Below are positions 34,736 to 43,225 of a stretch of DNA of 64,000 nucleotides, piece by piece. The notes beneath the pieces were generated by a model. That model did no database searches and had not been told where the DNA came from. It saw only the letters and a program-made list of their open reading frames with translations. The translations under genes were made by a program, and so were the position numbers. Source of the DNA: Planctomycetota bacterium (GTDB lineage Bacteria > Planctomycetota > Uabimicrobiia > Uabimicrobiales > Uabimicrobiaceae); contig JAJDCR010000159.1 of assembly GCA_029260735.1 (NCBI GenBank), positions 45,535-109,534 of the forward strand, read 5' to 3'. Each line of letters opens with the position of its first letter. Position 1 is the stretch's first letter.

Positions 34736-36555
34736 GGCCGAAAGATTATACCTCGCTCTTGCAACATCTCTTTTAGCTTTTCAACCACTTCCCGAGAATC
34801 GTCGTGAGAAGGTACTTGGATATCATAGTTAAGATTAGTGGTTACATTGTCTCCCACCCAGACAGTTTCAATTTGCTCTGAATCAATAGATATTTTAATC
34901 ATCGAAAGATCATCCTGACTCAACTCCACCGCTGTGACAATCAAAATCATGCCTGCATCTAGTAAAATATGAGCAACCTCACTGAGACGACGAAGATGCT
35001 CTTGGCGTTTAGCTTGGGTTTCTTCTTTGTTTTTCTTAAGGTCGGCGTCTATTCCATAAACGACATTTCCGATCCCTAAAAAGTAAACGAGTTTTCCATC
35101 AGCAAAGAGGCGAGATTCTAAACTTTTTGCTAAACTCTTTTTTCCGACATTTTTTTGCCCTGTGATGAGAATAAGAGTGGGGCGTTGGTTGTATTTCTCG
35201 CTTCGATTTTCTCGCGAAATAATACTTTTTTCCCATTTGTAGTTGCGTAAAAAGACTTGATCTCGAATGATCGACTGTTTGTCCTTTAGTCCTTTACGAA
35301 TAATCCCTCCACCACAGATTTCATATTCATCAATAATAACAAAACGACTGGTTGCTGCTAGTTCTTCCGCTTTATCAAAGGCGATTGTTTGATTTAACTT
35401 AAGGGTACATTCTGCGACTTCGTGTCGTTGAATTTTTTCCTGTTGGTCAGAAGAGCTGAGGTCAGAGGCGTTGATAACTCGATGAACCTCTTCTAGTCTT
35501 GCGGTAACTTTAGCGGTTCCTAGTTTCAGAAAATAGTTTTTTTTCTTGCTCAAAGGTTTTTTGCCTAACCAGAACAAGCTGACGAGTAGATGAGAAGTGT
35601 TTTCTGGTTGAGCTTCGGATGTTTTAGCCGCTATTTCTCCTCGGGTAATATAAATTTGTTCTTCCAAAGTAAAACCCATAGCATATCCAGCAGAAGTTCT
35701 ATCCTGAGGAGAACAAGCAAATCCTTCTATGCTCTTGACATGACTTTTTTTTCCTGAAGGATAAAAAACAACTTCATCTCCTACAGAAATCTTGCCACTA
35801 TCAACAGTTCCAGCGACAATTCTTCGATTATCTCCCTTGGCAGTAAACTTGTATACATCTTGAACAGGCATTCGAAAAGGTTTATCCAGAGCAGGTTTTT
35901 CTTTTTCAAAAGAATCCAAGACTTTCAAAGCTGTTTGTCCTTGGTACCAGGGCATTTTTTCAGAAGTTTCCGCTAAGTTATCTCCTTCTCGGCCACTGAC
36001 AGGGATAAAGTTTTTTGCATGAATATCTATTTGAGCGAGAAAGTCTTCATACTCTTTTCTAATATTCAAAAATATAGCTTCCTGATAGTCAACTAAATCC
36101 ATTTTATTTACCAAAATAGCGACTTGCTTTATTCCTAACATTGCGAGCATATATCCATGACGCCGAGAGTTTTCCTGAACCCCTTCGGCCGCATCAATAA
36201 CCAGAAAAGCGGCTTCTGCACGTGCAGCTCCTGATATCATATTTTTCAAAAACTCAATATGTCCAGGAGCATCTATGATAATGTAATTGCGCTTATCTGT
36301 GTGAAAAAAAACTCGGGCGGAATCAATGGTAATTCCTTGGGCTTGTTCATCTTTGAGGGCGTCTAAAAGAAAAGCGTATTCAAAAGGTTTTGAATTTCTT
36401 TCGCAATTTAGTTTAACTTGCTCTAATTTTCCTTCGGGAAGAGATTTTGTTTCGGCAAGAAGTCGGCCAATAATAGTGCTTTTTCCGTGATCGACATGGC
36501 CAACGACTACGATGTTCATCTGCTCTTTATTAATATGTGTAATCTGTGTGCTCAA
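34732..36555 (-). CDS. cysN: Sulfate adenylyltransferase large subunit with APS-kinase-like tail (CysN/NodQ type)
   Basis: A 607-residue protein. Residues 12-225 form an EF-Tu-like GTPase domain with G1 G-H-V-D-H-G-K-S-T, G3 D-A-P-G-H and G4 N-K-M-D. Beta-barrel domains follow, and residues 445-607 resemble APS kinase. The GTPase drives formation of APS from ATP and sulfate with CysD. The tail has a degenerate P-loop, G-Q-K-N-V-G-K-K-S, where the residue after the Lys should be Ser or Thr, so PAPS formation may be lost or need another enzyme. cysD and cysQ are immediately upstream. The stop overlaps the hybrid kinase gene end. Confidence 0.9.
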   Translation of the reverse strand: MSTQITHINKEQMNIVVVGHVDHGKSTIIGRLLAETKSLPEGKLEQVKLNCERNSKPFEYAFLLDALKDEQAQGITIDSARVFFHTDKRNYIIIDAPGHIEFLKNMISGAARAEAAFLVIDAAEGVQENSRRHGYMLAMLGIKQVAILVNKMDLVDYQEAIFLNIRKEYEDFLAQIDIHAKNFIPVSGREGDNLAETSEKMPWYQGQTALKVLDSFEKEKPALDKPFRMPVQDVYKFTAKGDNRRIVAGTVDSGKISVGDEVVFYPSGKKSHVKSIEGFACSPQDRTSAGYAMGFTLEEQIYITRGEIAAKTSEAQPENTSHLLVSLFWLGKKPLSKKKNYFLKLGTAKVTARLEEVHRVINASDLSSSDQQEKIQRHEVAECTLKLNQTIAFDKAEELAATSRFVIIDEYEICGGGIIRKGLKDKQSIIRDQVFLRNYKWEKSIISRENRSEKYNQRPTLILITGQKNVGKKSLAKSLESRLFADGKLVYFLGIGNVVYGIDADLKKNKEETQAKRQEHLRRLSEVAHILLDAGMILIVTAVELSQDDLSMIKISIDSEQIETVWVGDNVTTNLNYDIQVPSHDDSREVVEKLKEMLQERGIIFRP

Positions 36556-36565
36556 CTTGTTTCCC

Positions 36566-37453
36566 TTACATATAACCTTCTCGGCGAAGAGACTCTAGTC
36601 CACCACCGTCTTCTTTATCTTGAGCTCGTCCTGAGCGTTCTGCAATATTTGCTAGCTGACCCGTTTCTAACTCATCAATAATCTCTTCCACCGTTTGGGC
36701 CTGGGATGTGATAGGAAAGGTGCAAGGATAACAACCTAAAGAACGAAAGCGTTTTCCCTCCCCTTGGTCAAAATATAAAGAAACGGTAGGAATATTTTCT
36801 CTCTGAATGTATTGCCAAATGTTTAGCTCCGTCCAATCTAAAAGAGGATGAATGCGTAAGTGAGTCCCCGGAGCAAAGTCTGTTTTATATTGATTCCAAA
36901 ACTCGGGAGGTTGATCTCCTACATCCCAGTTATTTTCTCTGGTTCGAGGAGAAAAGTACCGCTCTTTAGAACGACTACCTTCTTCATCTGCTCTTGCTCC
37001 CACGATAATTCCCGTAAAAGGCTCTGGATTTTGATCTATATTGTACTGGCGAGTTTGATGGTTAAAACGATATCGCTTTCCTTCTCCGCTAAGAGTTCTT
37101 CTTAAAGCTTCTGTTTTAAGATGTTTGCAGCAAGTGATTCGATCTACATTGCCATCGGGAAAGGTGGTTTTTGCTTTTAAAGCTTCTTCATTCTGGCCAT
37201 AAATCATTGTCAAATTCCATTCCCAAGCTAAGCGATCTCGATATTCAATCATTTCAGGAATTTTATAGTGGGTATCAATATGAATTAAAGGAAAAGGAAC
37301 GTGGCCAAAAAAAGCCTTTCGAGCCAGCCACAGTAAAACAGTGCTATCTTTTCCAATGGACCATAGCATACCCAGATTTTTAAAATGGTAGTATGCTTCT
37401 CGTAAAATATGGATGCTTTTACTTTCGATCTGATCCAGTTGATCCATGATCAT
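36566..37453 (-). CDS. cysD: Sulfate adenylyltransferase small subunit
   Basis: A 295-residue PP-loop enzyme, the ATP sulfurylase partner of CysN. It has W-S-I-G-K-D-S-T-V-L-L-W (the PP-loop), H-I-D-T-H-Y-K-I-P-E-M, R-A-D-E-E-G-S-R-S-K-E-R and L-G-C-Y-P-C-T. Its ATG overlaps the stop of cysQ as ATGA, indicating coupling. The length fits E. coli CysD (302). Confidence 0.95.
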   Translation of the reverse strand: MIMDQLDQIESKSIHILREAYYHFKNLGMLWSIGKDSTVLLWLARKAFFGHVPFPLIHIDTHYKIPEMIEYRDRLAWEWNLTMIYGQNEEALKAKTTFPDGNVDRITCCKHLKTEALRRTLSGEGKRYRFNHQTRQYNIDQNPEPFTGIIVGARADEEGSRSKERYFSPRTRENNWDVGDQPPEFWNQYKTDFAPGTHLRIHPLLDWTELNIWQYIQRENIPTVSLYFDQGEGKRFRSLGCYPCTFPITSQAQTVEEIIDELETGQLANIAERSGRAQDKEDGGGLESLRREGYM

Positions 37454-38253
37454 TCTCCTAGTGAACCGTTGCCATAAACCAGAAAAGAAGGGTTTCTTAA
37501 GCTATTTTTATTATAAACTAAAGGTGTTTTTTCGGGAAAAGCTAAAACCTTTCCCCCCGCTTCTTCTACAATAATTTGAGCTGCCGCAGTATCCCACTCC
37601 ATTGTGGGAGCTAGACGAGGATAAACATGGGCTTTGCCTTCTGCAACTAACATAAACTTCAAGGAAGAGCCCATTGAAACAGTTTGGGGTTCGATAAACT
37701 GAGCTAAAAAGTTTTTGGTTTCCTCATTAAGATGAGAGCGAGAGCAAACTAAAAAAAGACCCTTGTCTTCTTTTTGGAAAGAAGCCGCTTGTATCTTCTG
37801 GGGTTCTTTTTTCCCCTCTTGTTTGTAAGCTCCTTCTTGGTAGCTAGCCCAGTACATAATATCTTGCACAGGAACATAGATAACCCCCAAAACAGGAGTA
37901 TTTTTATTCACTAAGGCAATATTAACAGTAAACTCTCCATTGCGCTTGATAAATTCCTTCGTTCCATCTAGAGGGTCAACTAACCAATAGCAATCGTAGC
38001 TTTGTCTCTCTTCTGTTGAGACAGTTTTATTTTCTTCGCTAATAATCTTAACTTGAGGAAAGTTTTCTTGTAGCTTGGTGATAATATGTTCATTTGATAG
38101 TTTATCAGCAAGAGTAAGAGGGCTTTCATCTTCTTTGTAAATAATTTTTTGTTCGTCTTTTGATTCATAAACACTTAGAATTTTAGACCCCGCTTCGCGA
38201 GCAATTTCTTTAAGTAAATCCAGAACTTTCGAGGAGTTTTCTTGATAAAACAT
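37450..38253 (-). CDS. cysQ: 3'(2'),5'-bisphosphate nucleotidase
   Basis: A 267-residue inositol-monophosphatase-fold enzyme. Metal-binding motifs are the W-L-V-D-P-L-D-G-T-K-E-F segment and W-D-T-A-A-A-Q near the C-terminus. It dephosphorylates PAP to AMP and keeps PAP from building up during sulfotransfer or sulfate reduction. It is the first gene of cysQ-cysD-cysN. No PAPS or APS reductase and no sulfite reductase is seen in this window. Confidence 0.93.
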   Translation of the reverse strand: MFYQENSSKVLDLLKEIAREAGSKILSVYESKDEQKIIYKEDESPLTLADKLSNEHIITKLQENFPQVKIISEENKTVSTEERQSYDCYWLVDPLDGTKEFIKRNGEFTVNIALVNKNTPVLGVIYVPVQDIMYWASYQEGAYKQEGKKEPQKIQAASFQKEDKGLFLVCSRSHLNEETKNFLAQFIEPQTVSMGSSLKFMLVAEGKAHVYPRLAPTMEWDTAAAQIIVEEAGGKVLAFPEKTPLVYNKNSLRNPSFLVYGNGSLGE

Positions 38254-38320
38254 AGATATTTTCTTTTTTCCTCACTTTGGTGGGTTATCTGATGAATCTG
38301 ATAGATTTCTGTTGGGTTTT

Positions 38321-38710
38321 TTATTTTTTTCCGAGTATCTTAGGCTCAATTTCAGAAAGAATCGATCTTAACTTTTTAATAGTAAAAGGTTTACCTAACG
38401 ACTCAAAAAAAAGATCAGGGCACTCTTCTTCTATTTGTACATCATAACCTGTCATCAAAATAATTTTGACTTCAGGATTAATTTCTTGGAGTTTTTTTGC
38501 TGTAAAGATACCATCCCAACCAGGCATTGTTAAATCAAGAAGAACACATGATATATTTTCATGGTGCTTTGAATATAACTCGAAAGCATCTTTCCCTTCC
38601 TGAGCAGAAATTACTCGCCAGCCCATTCCTTCGATCATTCGAGTCAGCACTTTAATCGACAGAGGTTCATCATCAATAATTAGAATTACTTTATCTGAAG
38701 GATAGTTCAT
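38321..38710 (-). CDS. Single-domain response regulator (receiver only)
   Basis: A 129-residue CheY-like receiver. It has the acidic pair in I-I-D-D-E, phospho-acceptor Asp in L-L-D-L-T-M-P, Thr in L-M-T-G-Y and Lys in G-K-P-F. There is no output domain, so it probably passes phosphate or binds a partner. It lies between the SDR gene and the sulfate activation operon. The ATG has AAGGGGAAA upstream. No histidine kinase is adjacent on this strand; the hybrid kinase at 32798 is the nearest. Confidence 0.92.
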   Translation of the reverse strand: MNYPSDKVILIIDDEPLSIKVLTRMIEGMGWRVISAQEGKDAFELYSKHHENISCVLLDLTMPGWDGIFTAKKLQEINPEVKIILMTGYDVQIEEECPDLFFESLGKPFTIKKLRSILSEIEPKILGKK

Positions 38711-38742
38711 CTTTTTCCCCTTAATATTTTTTACTAAAAAAT

Positions 38743-39510
38743 TTAGTGATTAAATAACTTCATCATTGGTTTATTGATGAAAGGAAAAAGATTTCCAAAA
38801 AAAGTAAGAGATTTTAATAAAATTCCTGGAACCCAGTGAATTTTATTTTTGTGAGCAGCTTTCCAAGCGATCTTAGCAATATCCTGAGCACTTAACTTAG
38901 CTTTGAAGAGTCGAAGAGTTCCTGTTTGATACTCTTGCATATCTACCATAGGAGTGGCCACAAAAAGAGGCATCAGGTCGGTTACGGTGATACCATACTT
39001 TTCGAATTCTATATTTAAAGCTTCGGTTAAACCTCGAACGAAAAACTTTGAGGCAGAGTATGTAGAAAGGTCAGGGACTCCATAAAAAGCTGAACTAGAG
39101 CACATGGATATGATATGAGATTTAGGAGTGTTTTTTAGTAAATCAAGAGAGGCATAAATACCATTGATAACTCCCATGATGTTGACTTGAATAGTTTTAG
39201 CATGTTCTTGGTAAGAAAGCTGTTCAAAGGGGCCCATTTTCATGATGCCCGCATTATTGAAAAGAACATTCATTTTTTGATTTGTTTTTTGGGCGAATAA
39301 TTCGACTGCTGATTGAATACTTTCGTAGTCGCTAACATCCGTAAGTTGATGGCAACAATTTTCTACCCCAATTTCTTCTGCTAGTTCCTTTAATCCTTTT
39401 TCATTCAGGTCAAAGAGTCCCACAAACCAGCCTTTGTCAGCAAAGAAAATAGCAGTTTCTCGGCCTATCCCCGAGGCTGCTCCTGTGATAAAGATAGTTT
39501 TTTTTTCCAT
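38743..39510 (-). CDS. Short-chain dehydrogenase/reductase
   Basis: A 255-residue SDR. It has the Rossmann glycine motif T-G-A-A-S-G-I-G, N-N-A-G-I and the active-site S...Y-S-A-S-K (S-S-S-A-F-Y-G with Y-S-A-S-K). The C-terminal segment L-F-P-F-I-N-K-P-M-M-K resembles membrane-associated SDRs that act on lipids or sterols. Substrate unknown. I preferred ATG 39510 to 39525 because AAAAGG lies four bases upstream and the conserved region starts there. Confidence 0.9.
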   Translation of the reverse strand: MEKKTIFITGAASGIGRETAIFFADKGWFVGLFDLNEKGLKELAEEIGVENCCHQLTDVSDYESIQSAVELFAQKTNQKMNVLFNNAGIMKMGPFEQLSYQEHAKTIQVNIMGVINGIYASLDLLKNTPKSHIISMCSSSAFYGVPDLSTYSASKFFVRGLTEALNIEFEKYGITVTDLMPLFVATPMVDMQEYQTGTLRLFKAKLSAQDIAKIAWKAAHKNKIHWVPGILLKSLTFFGNLFPFINKPMMKLFNH

Positions 39511-39533
39511 AGCACCTTTTCCCATTTCTGTCT

Positions 39534-39572
39534 TTTTTGGAGAGCACAGTTTTGTTCTGTGCCCTCCAAAAA
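39534..39572. terminator. Hairpin between pepA and the SDR gene
   Basis: TTTTTGGAG-(A)-GCACAG pairs with CTGTGC-(C)-CTCCAAAAA around a 7-base loop, 15 pairs with one mismatch. It may end transcription of the suf/pepA unit. The A-tract is on the wrong side for a textbook U-run, so efficiency is uncertain. Confidence 0.5.
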
Positions 39573-39593
39573 TTCAAATTCCCAAATCCCCCA

Positions 39594-40991
39594 TTAGAAT
39601 TCTTGCATAACTTTAGCAAGAAGACGTAAGGGCTCTCCTGTTGCACCAGAGGCTAAGTATTCATCTGGAAGAGAAGTCATTCTAGGAGCAATGTCAAGAT
39701 GGACCCAGGGGCTACCATTGACAAATTGATGAAGGAAGGTTGCACCGATGATGGCTCCTCCATAGCGACTACCAGAATAGAGAACATTGGTAATATCTCC
39801 AAAATCTCCTTTGATCTCTTGGTCAAACTCTTCCCATAAAGGAAGGGGCCAAACGTAGTCTCCACTCTTTTCGCCCAGTTCTCTAAACCGAGTCTCCAGT
39901 TTTTGATCAGCGGTAAAAAGCGCTGTTGCTCGCAAACCCAAGGCAATTCTGGAAGCTCCAGTTAAAGTAGCGACGTCAACCAAAACTTTGGGCTTGTAGT
40001 GCTTTTCTGCATAAGTTAGAGCATCTGCTAAAATTAAGCGTCCCTCAGCATCAGTGTTTAAAACTTCGACTGTTTTTCCCGACATGGAACGCAAAATGTC
40101 TCCTGGGCGGTAGCTTGTTTGTGAGAGAATATTTTCCACCGTAGGAATAATCCCTACGACATTTTGCTTTAGCTTCAATTTTTCGGCCAGAGCAAGAGCA
40201 TGAATAACAACTCCTCCACCTGACATGTCCATATGCATCTCCGTTAATCCACCAGAAGGTTTTAAACACAACCCTCCGGTATCATAGGTGACGGCTTTTC
40301 CTACTAAGATGACTGGTTTTTCATCTGCTTTAGGAGCATTCATATACTCTAGGATAATAAATCGAGGTTCTTCTAAAGCTCCTCGAGAAACTCCCAAAAT
40401 GGCTCCCATTTTGTGTTTTTCGATTTCTTTTCGTCCGAAAATACGCACTTTAACGTCGGTTCCTTTGAACATTTTTTCGACTTTTTCGGCTACAGCTGTC
40501 GGAGTCATATCACTACTAGGAGTGTTAATTAAAGAACGACAATTGTTCATCTCTTGTCCAATAATTTGGCCTCGTTGAAAAGCGTCCTTTATACTCTTTT
40601 TTAGAGCTGGGTAGCTAACAACTATTTCTTCCACACAATTCCAACCATCTTCGGGTTCCGTTTTGTAAGCGGTGTACTCAAAGTTAGCTAACTCAAAATT
40701 AATGGCTAATGCTTCAGCAACTTCTTCTGGACTAAACTCCACTTCCTCAAAAAGGAAATCGGAAAAATCCACAACAAGGCTCTTAATTAGATTCTGTTTA
40801 GCCAGACTAACCACTTTTCGGGCGATTAGAATGAGTTTACGATGATTAATTTTTTTTGTGCCAATTCCGATAGAAAGAATTTCATAACCAGATTCAGAGA
40901 ACTTTACTTGGCTTGCAGATTTTCTCTCTAAAGAAACTTTAGCCGAGTTTTTATTCGGCTTTTTACTTGTTTTTATAAGTGATATTTTCAT
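39594..40991 (-). CDS. pepA: Leucyl aminopeptidase (M17)
   Basis: A 465-residue cytosolic zinc/manganese aminopeptidase. Ligand and catalytic motifs include V-G-K-A-V-T-Y-D-T-G-G, M-D-M-S-G-G and N-T-D-A-E-G-R-L. It releases N-terminal residues from peptides. It follows sufU by 24 bases and may be transcribed with the Rieske-sufS-sufU unit. The N-terminal domain is divergent, as usual in M17. Confidence 0.93.
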   Translation of the reverse strand: MKISLIKTSKKPNKNSAKVSLERKSASQVKFSESGYEILSIGIGTKKINHRKLILIARKVVSLAKQNLIKSLVVDFSDFLFEEVEFSPEEVAEALAINFELANFEYTAYKTEPEDGWNCVEEIVVSYPALKKSIKDAFQRGQIIGQEMNNCRSLINTPSSDMTPTAVAEKVEKMFKGTDVKVRIFGRKEIEKHKMGAILGVSRGALEEPRFIILEYMNAPKADEKPVILVGKAVTYDTGGLCLKPSGGLTEMHMDMSGGGVVIHALALAEKLKLKQNVVGIIPTVENILSQTSYRPGDILRSMSGKTVEVLNTDAEGRLILADALTYAEKHYKPKVLVDVATLTGASRIALGLRATALFTADQKLETRFRELGEKSGDYVWPLPLWEEFDQEIKGDFGDITNVLYSGSRYGGAIIGATFLHQFVNGSPWVHLDIAPRMTSLPDEYLASGATGEPLRLLAKVMQEF

Positions 40992-41015
40992 ATTTTTCCA
41001 TTCTTTAAGTTCCGG

Positions 41016-41453
41016 TTATTCTTTGGCCTTGACTTCTTTCAAAATATGAGAAAGAGCTGTCCATGCTAAGGTTGCGCATTTGATTCGTACCGGAAACTTT
41101 CGAACTCCTTCTAACGCTTCTAGGTCATCAAAATCATCTTCTAGACAGTCCTGCCCCATCATAAAACCTTGGAAACCTTCAATGAGGGTTTTCACTTCAT
41201 CAACGTGTTTTCCTTGGATAGCTTCGGTCATCATTGAGGCAGAAGCTTGGCTGATTGCACAACCGCGTCCTTGAAATTTAATTTCACAGACACATTGAGC
41301 ATCATTTAAAACAACTTGCACCTCAATTTCATCTCCACAAGAAGGATTATCAAATCGGGCTATGACTTGAGGATTTTCGATAGAGCCAAAATTGCGAGGA
41401 TTTCGATAATGGTCTAAGATGATCTCTTGGTAAAGACTATCTAACATAGGCAA
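41016..41453 (-). CDS. sufU: Iron-sulfur scaffold/sulfur acceptor SufU
   Basis: A 145-residue SufU/IscU-like protein with three conserved cysteines: in N-P-S-C-G-D-E, G-R-G-C-A-I-S and R-I-K-C-A-T-L-A-W. The 18-21-residue insert (F-M-M-G-Q-D-C and on) between the second and third cysteines marks SufU rather than IscU. It takes persulfide sulfur from SufS. It overlaps the end of sufS by 17 bases. A second ATG lies at residue 3. Confidence 0.93.
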   Translation of the reverse strand: MPMLDSLYQEIILDHYRNPRNFGSIENPQVIARFDNPSCGDEIEVQVVLNDAQCVCEIKFQGRGCAISQASASMMTEAIQGKHVDEVKTLIEGFQGFMMGQDCLEDDFDDLEALEGVRKFPVRIKCATLAWTALSHILKEVKAKE

Positions 41454-42663
41454 ACATCTCCTTTGCTTTTTCTAAACCTTGGACCAAAACATCGATTTCT
41501 TCAGGCATATTGTAAAAATAAAAACTGGCGCGAGCCGTTGAGATTAAATCAAATTTACGCATCAAAGGCTGAGCGCAGTGATGTCCAGCTCGGATAGCAA
41601 TTCCCTCTTGGTCTAAAATTGTCGCCAAATCATGAGGGTGGACTTGATCTAATAAAAAAGAAATCACAGCACCTTTGTGGGGAGCTTGCCCAAAAATGGA
41701 GAGCCCTTCTATTTTCTGTAGTTTTTCCGTGGCAAGCTCTAAGAGATATTGCTCATAGGCAAAAATTTTATCCATCCCAATTTCACTTAAATAGTCTATT
41801 GCAGCACCAAGTCCTACAACTTGAGCAATATTCATTGTCCCTGCTTCAAATCTATTGGGGACTTCAGCATAGGTAGAATGATCTAAGAAAACTTGGTGAA
41901 TCATTTCGCCCCCTCCTAAAAAGGGGCCCATTTCTTCTAGAATATTTTTCTTTGCCCAAAGAACCCCACATCCTGTGGGAGCACACATTTTGTGCCCAGA
42001 GAAAGCATAAAAGTCACAATCGAGAACTTTCATATCAACGGGCATATGAGCTACAGATTGGGCTCCATCCACCAAAACCAACGCTCCCGCTTGATGGGCT
42101 AACTCGGCCACTTTTTTCACATCGTTAATCGTTCCCAAAACATTAGACATATGATTAAGAGAAACGAGCTTAACGTTTTTCAAAAGTTCCTCTAACTGGC
42201 TTAAGTCTAAGGAACCTTCTGCAGTAACGGGAATAAATTTAATTTGGAACCCTATTTGTTCACGAAGAAGATGCCAAGGAACTAAATTACTATGATGTTC
42301 CATTTCTGTTAACAAAATAGCATCATTGGAAGAAAGGTTTTTTCGGCCCCAAGAATGAGCAACTAGATTAATAGATTCCGTGGTGCCACTAGTGAAAATA
42401 ATTTCTTGAGAAGAGGTTGCCCCAATGAATTTGCTTACTTTATCCCGGACGGATTCATAAGCTTGAGTTGCTCTTTCGCTAAGGGCATACAAGCCACGAT
42501 GAATGTTTGCATTATCGTTGCAGTAGTAGTAATCCACTGCTTTTAGTACAGAGGTAGGCTTTTGAGAAGTCGCTGCATTGTCTAAGTAGACGAGCGGTTT
42601 GCCGTAAACTTCCTGCTTCAGCAAGGGAAAATCCTGCCGATACTTAAGAGCCAAATTATTCAT
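41437..42663 (-). CDS. sufS: Cysteine desulfurase SufS
   Basis: A 408-residue group II NifS-type PLP enzyme. The Schiff-base Lys is in F-S-G-H-K-M-C-A-P-T-G and the active Cys is expected in R-A-G-H-H-C-A-Q-P. It removes sulfur from cysteine and passes it to SufU, whose gene overlaps the end. AAAGGG precedes the ATG. Confidence 0.95.
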   Translation of the reverse strand: MNNLALKYRQDFPLLKQEVYGKPLVYLDNAATSQKPTSVLKAVDYYYCNDNANIHRGLYALSERATQAYESVRDKVSKFIGATSSQEIIFTSGTTESINLVAHSWGRKNLSSNDAILLTEMEHHSNLVPWHLLREQIGFQIKFIPVTAEGSLDLSQLEELLKNVKLVSLNHMSNVLGTINDVKKVAELAHQAGALVLVDGAQSVAHMPVDMKVLDCDFYAFSGHKMCAPTGCGVLWAKKNILEEMGPFLGGGEMIHQVFLDHSTYAEVPNRFEAGTMNIAQVVGLGAAIDYLSEIGMDKIFAYEQYLLELATEKLQKIEGLSIFGQAPHKGAVISFLLDQVHPHDLATILDQEGIAIRAGHHCAQPLMRKFDLISTARASFYFYNMPEEIDVLVQGLEKAKEMFAYVR

Positions 42664-42682
42664 ACTTTACCCTTTTAAAGAG

Positions 42683-42997
42683 TTAGGGGCACCCCCCTAA
42701 GTAAATATCTTCTCCTTGAACCTTCACTTCGTAGCTACTCACGGGAGTGACTGCTGGCAAGCAGAGATTTTTACCTGTTTCTAAACAAAAACGGGCACCA
42801 TGCAAAGGACAACTAATAGATCCATCTTCCACATATCCCTTAGCAAGAGAAGCTTCCGCATGGCTACAACGATCATCCAATGCATAAAATTGATCAGCCA
42901 CATGAAACAAAGCAATCTTTTTTCCATTGACTTCGACTACCTTGGCTGAACCCACGGGAATTTCCGTGACTTTGGCAACATTTATGTACTCTGCCAT
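42683..42997 (-). CDS. Rieske-type [2Fe-2S] ferredoxin of SUF cluster
   Basis: A 104-residue Rieske-fold protein. The cluster ligands are C-S-H and C-P-L-H-G-A. This small non-haem type protein is found next to suf genes and in dioxygenase systems; it probably donates electrons to, or takes part in, cluster assembly. Start 42997 has AAAGGTG five bases upstream; the ATG at 43036 adds 13 unrelated residues. It is the first gene of the sufS-sufU-pepA unit, after the hairpins at 43123-43215. Confidence 0.9.
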   Translation of the reverse strand: MAEYINVAKVTEIPVGSAKVVEVNGKKIALFHVADQFYALDDRCSHAEASLAKGYVEDGSISCPLHGARFCLETGKNLCLPAVTPVSSYEVKVQGEDIYLGGCP

Positions 42998-43122
42998 AAT
43001 TTCACCTTTACTATGCAAGAAACGACAACTTTTCAAACAGAAATATTTTAGGGTTTGAAAGAGGAGAATTGGAGATTATATTAGGAGAGAGATTGTGGGT
43101 CACACGATACCAGCAATAAAGG

Positions 43123-43165
43123 AAAAAGTCAAGAAATATCTAGAGTAGAGATTTCTTGACTTTTT
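43123..43165. terminator. Bidirectional terminator within the suf region
   Basis: A perfect 15-bp stem, AAAAAGTCAAGAAAT paired with ATTTCTTGACTTTTT, with 3 further pairs inside. A-run and T-run on either side allow termination both ways. On the minus strand TTGACT (overlapping the stem) and TATCGT 17 bases on might form the next promoter, so termination of sufCBD and re-start for the Rieske gene may be juxtaposed. Confidence 0.8.
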
Positions 43166-43180
43166 AAACGGTTAACTAGC

Positions 43181-43215
43181 CTTGAGTAGCTTTATATTTC
43201 TACAAGCTACTCAAG
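43181..43215 (-). terminator. Second hairpin right after sufD
   Basis: A perfect 12-bp stem (CTTGAGTAGCTT / AAGCTACTCAAG) lies 11 bases past the sufD stop and precedes the terminator at 43123-43165. It has no T-run and may be a 3' stabiliser. Confidence 0.55.
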
Positions 43216-43225
43216 CATTAAGTGA

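Noticed and set aside
42683..42710. Hairpin TTAGGGG/CCCCTAA after the Rieske gene
   Set aside because: It overlaps the final codons of the Rieske gene, which encode the conserved L-G-G-C-P end, so it is explained by coding sequence.
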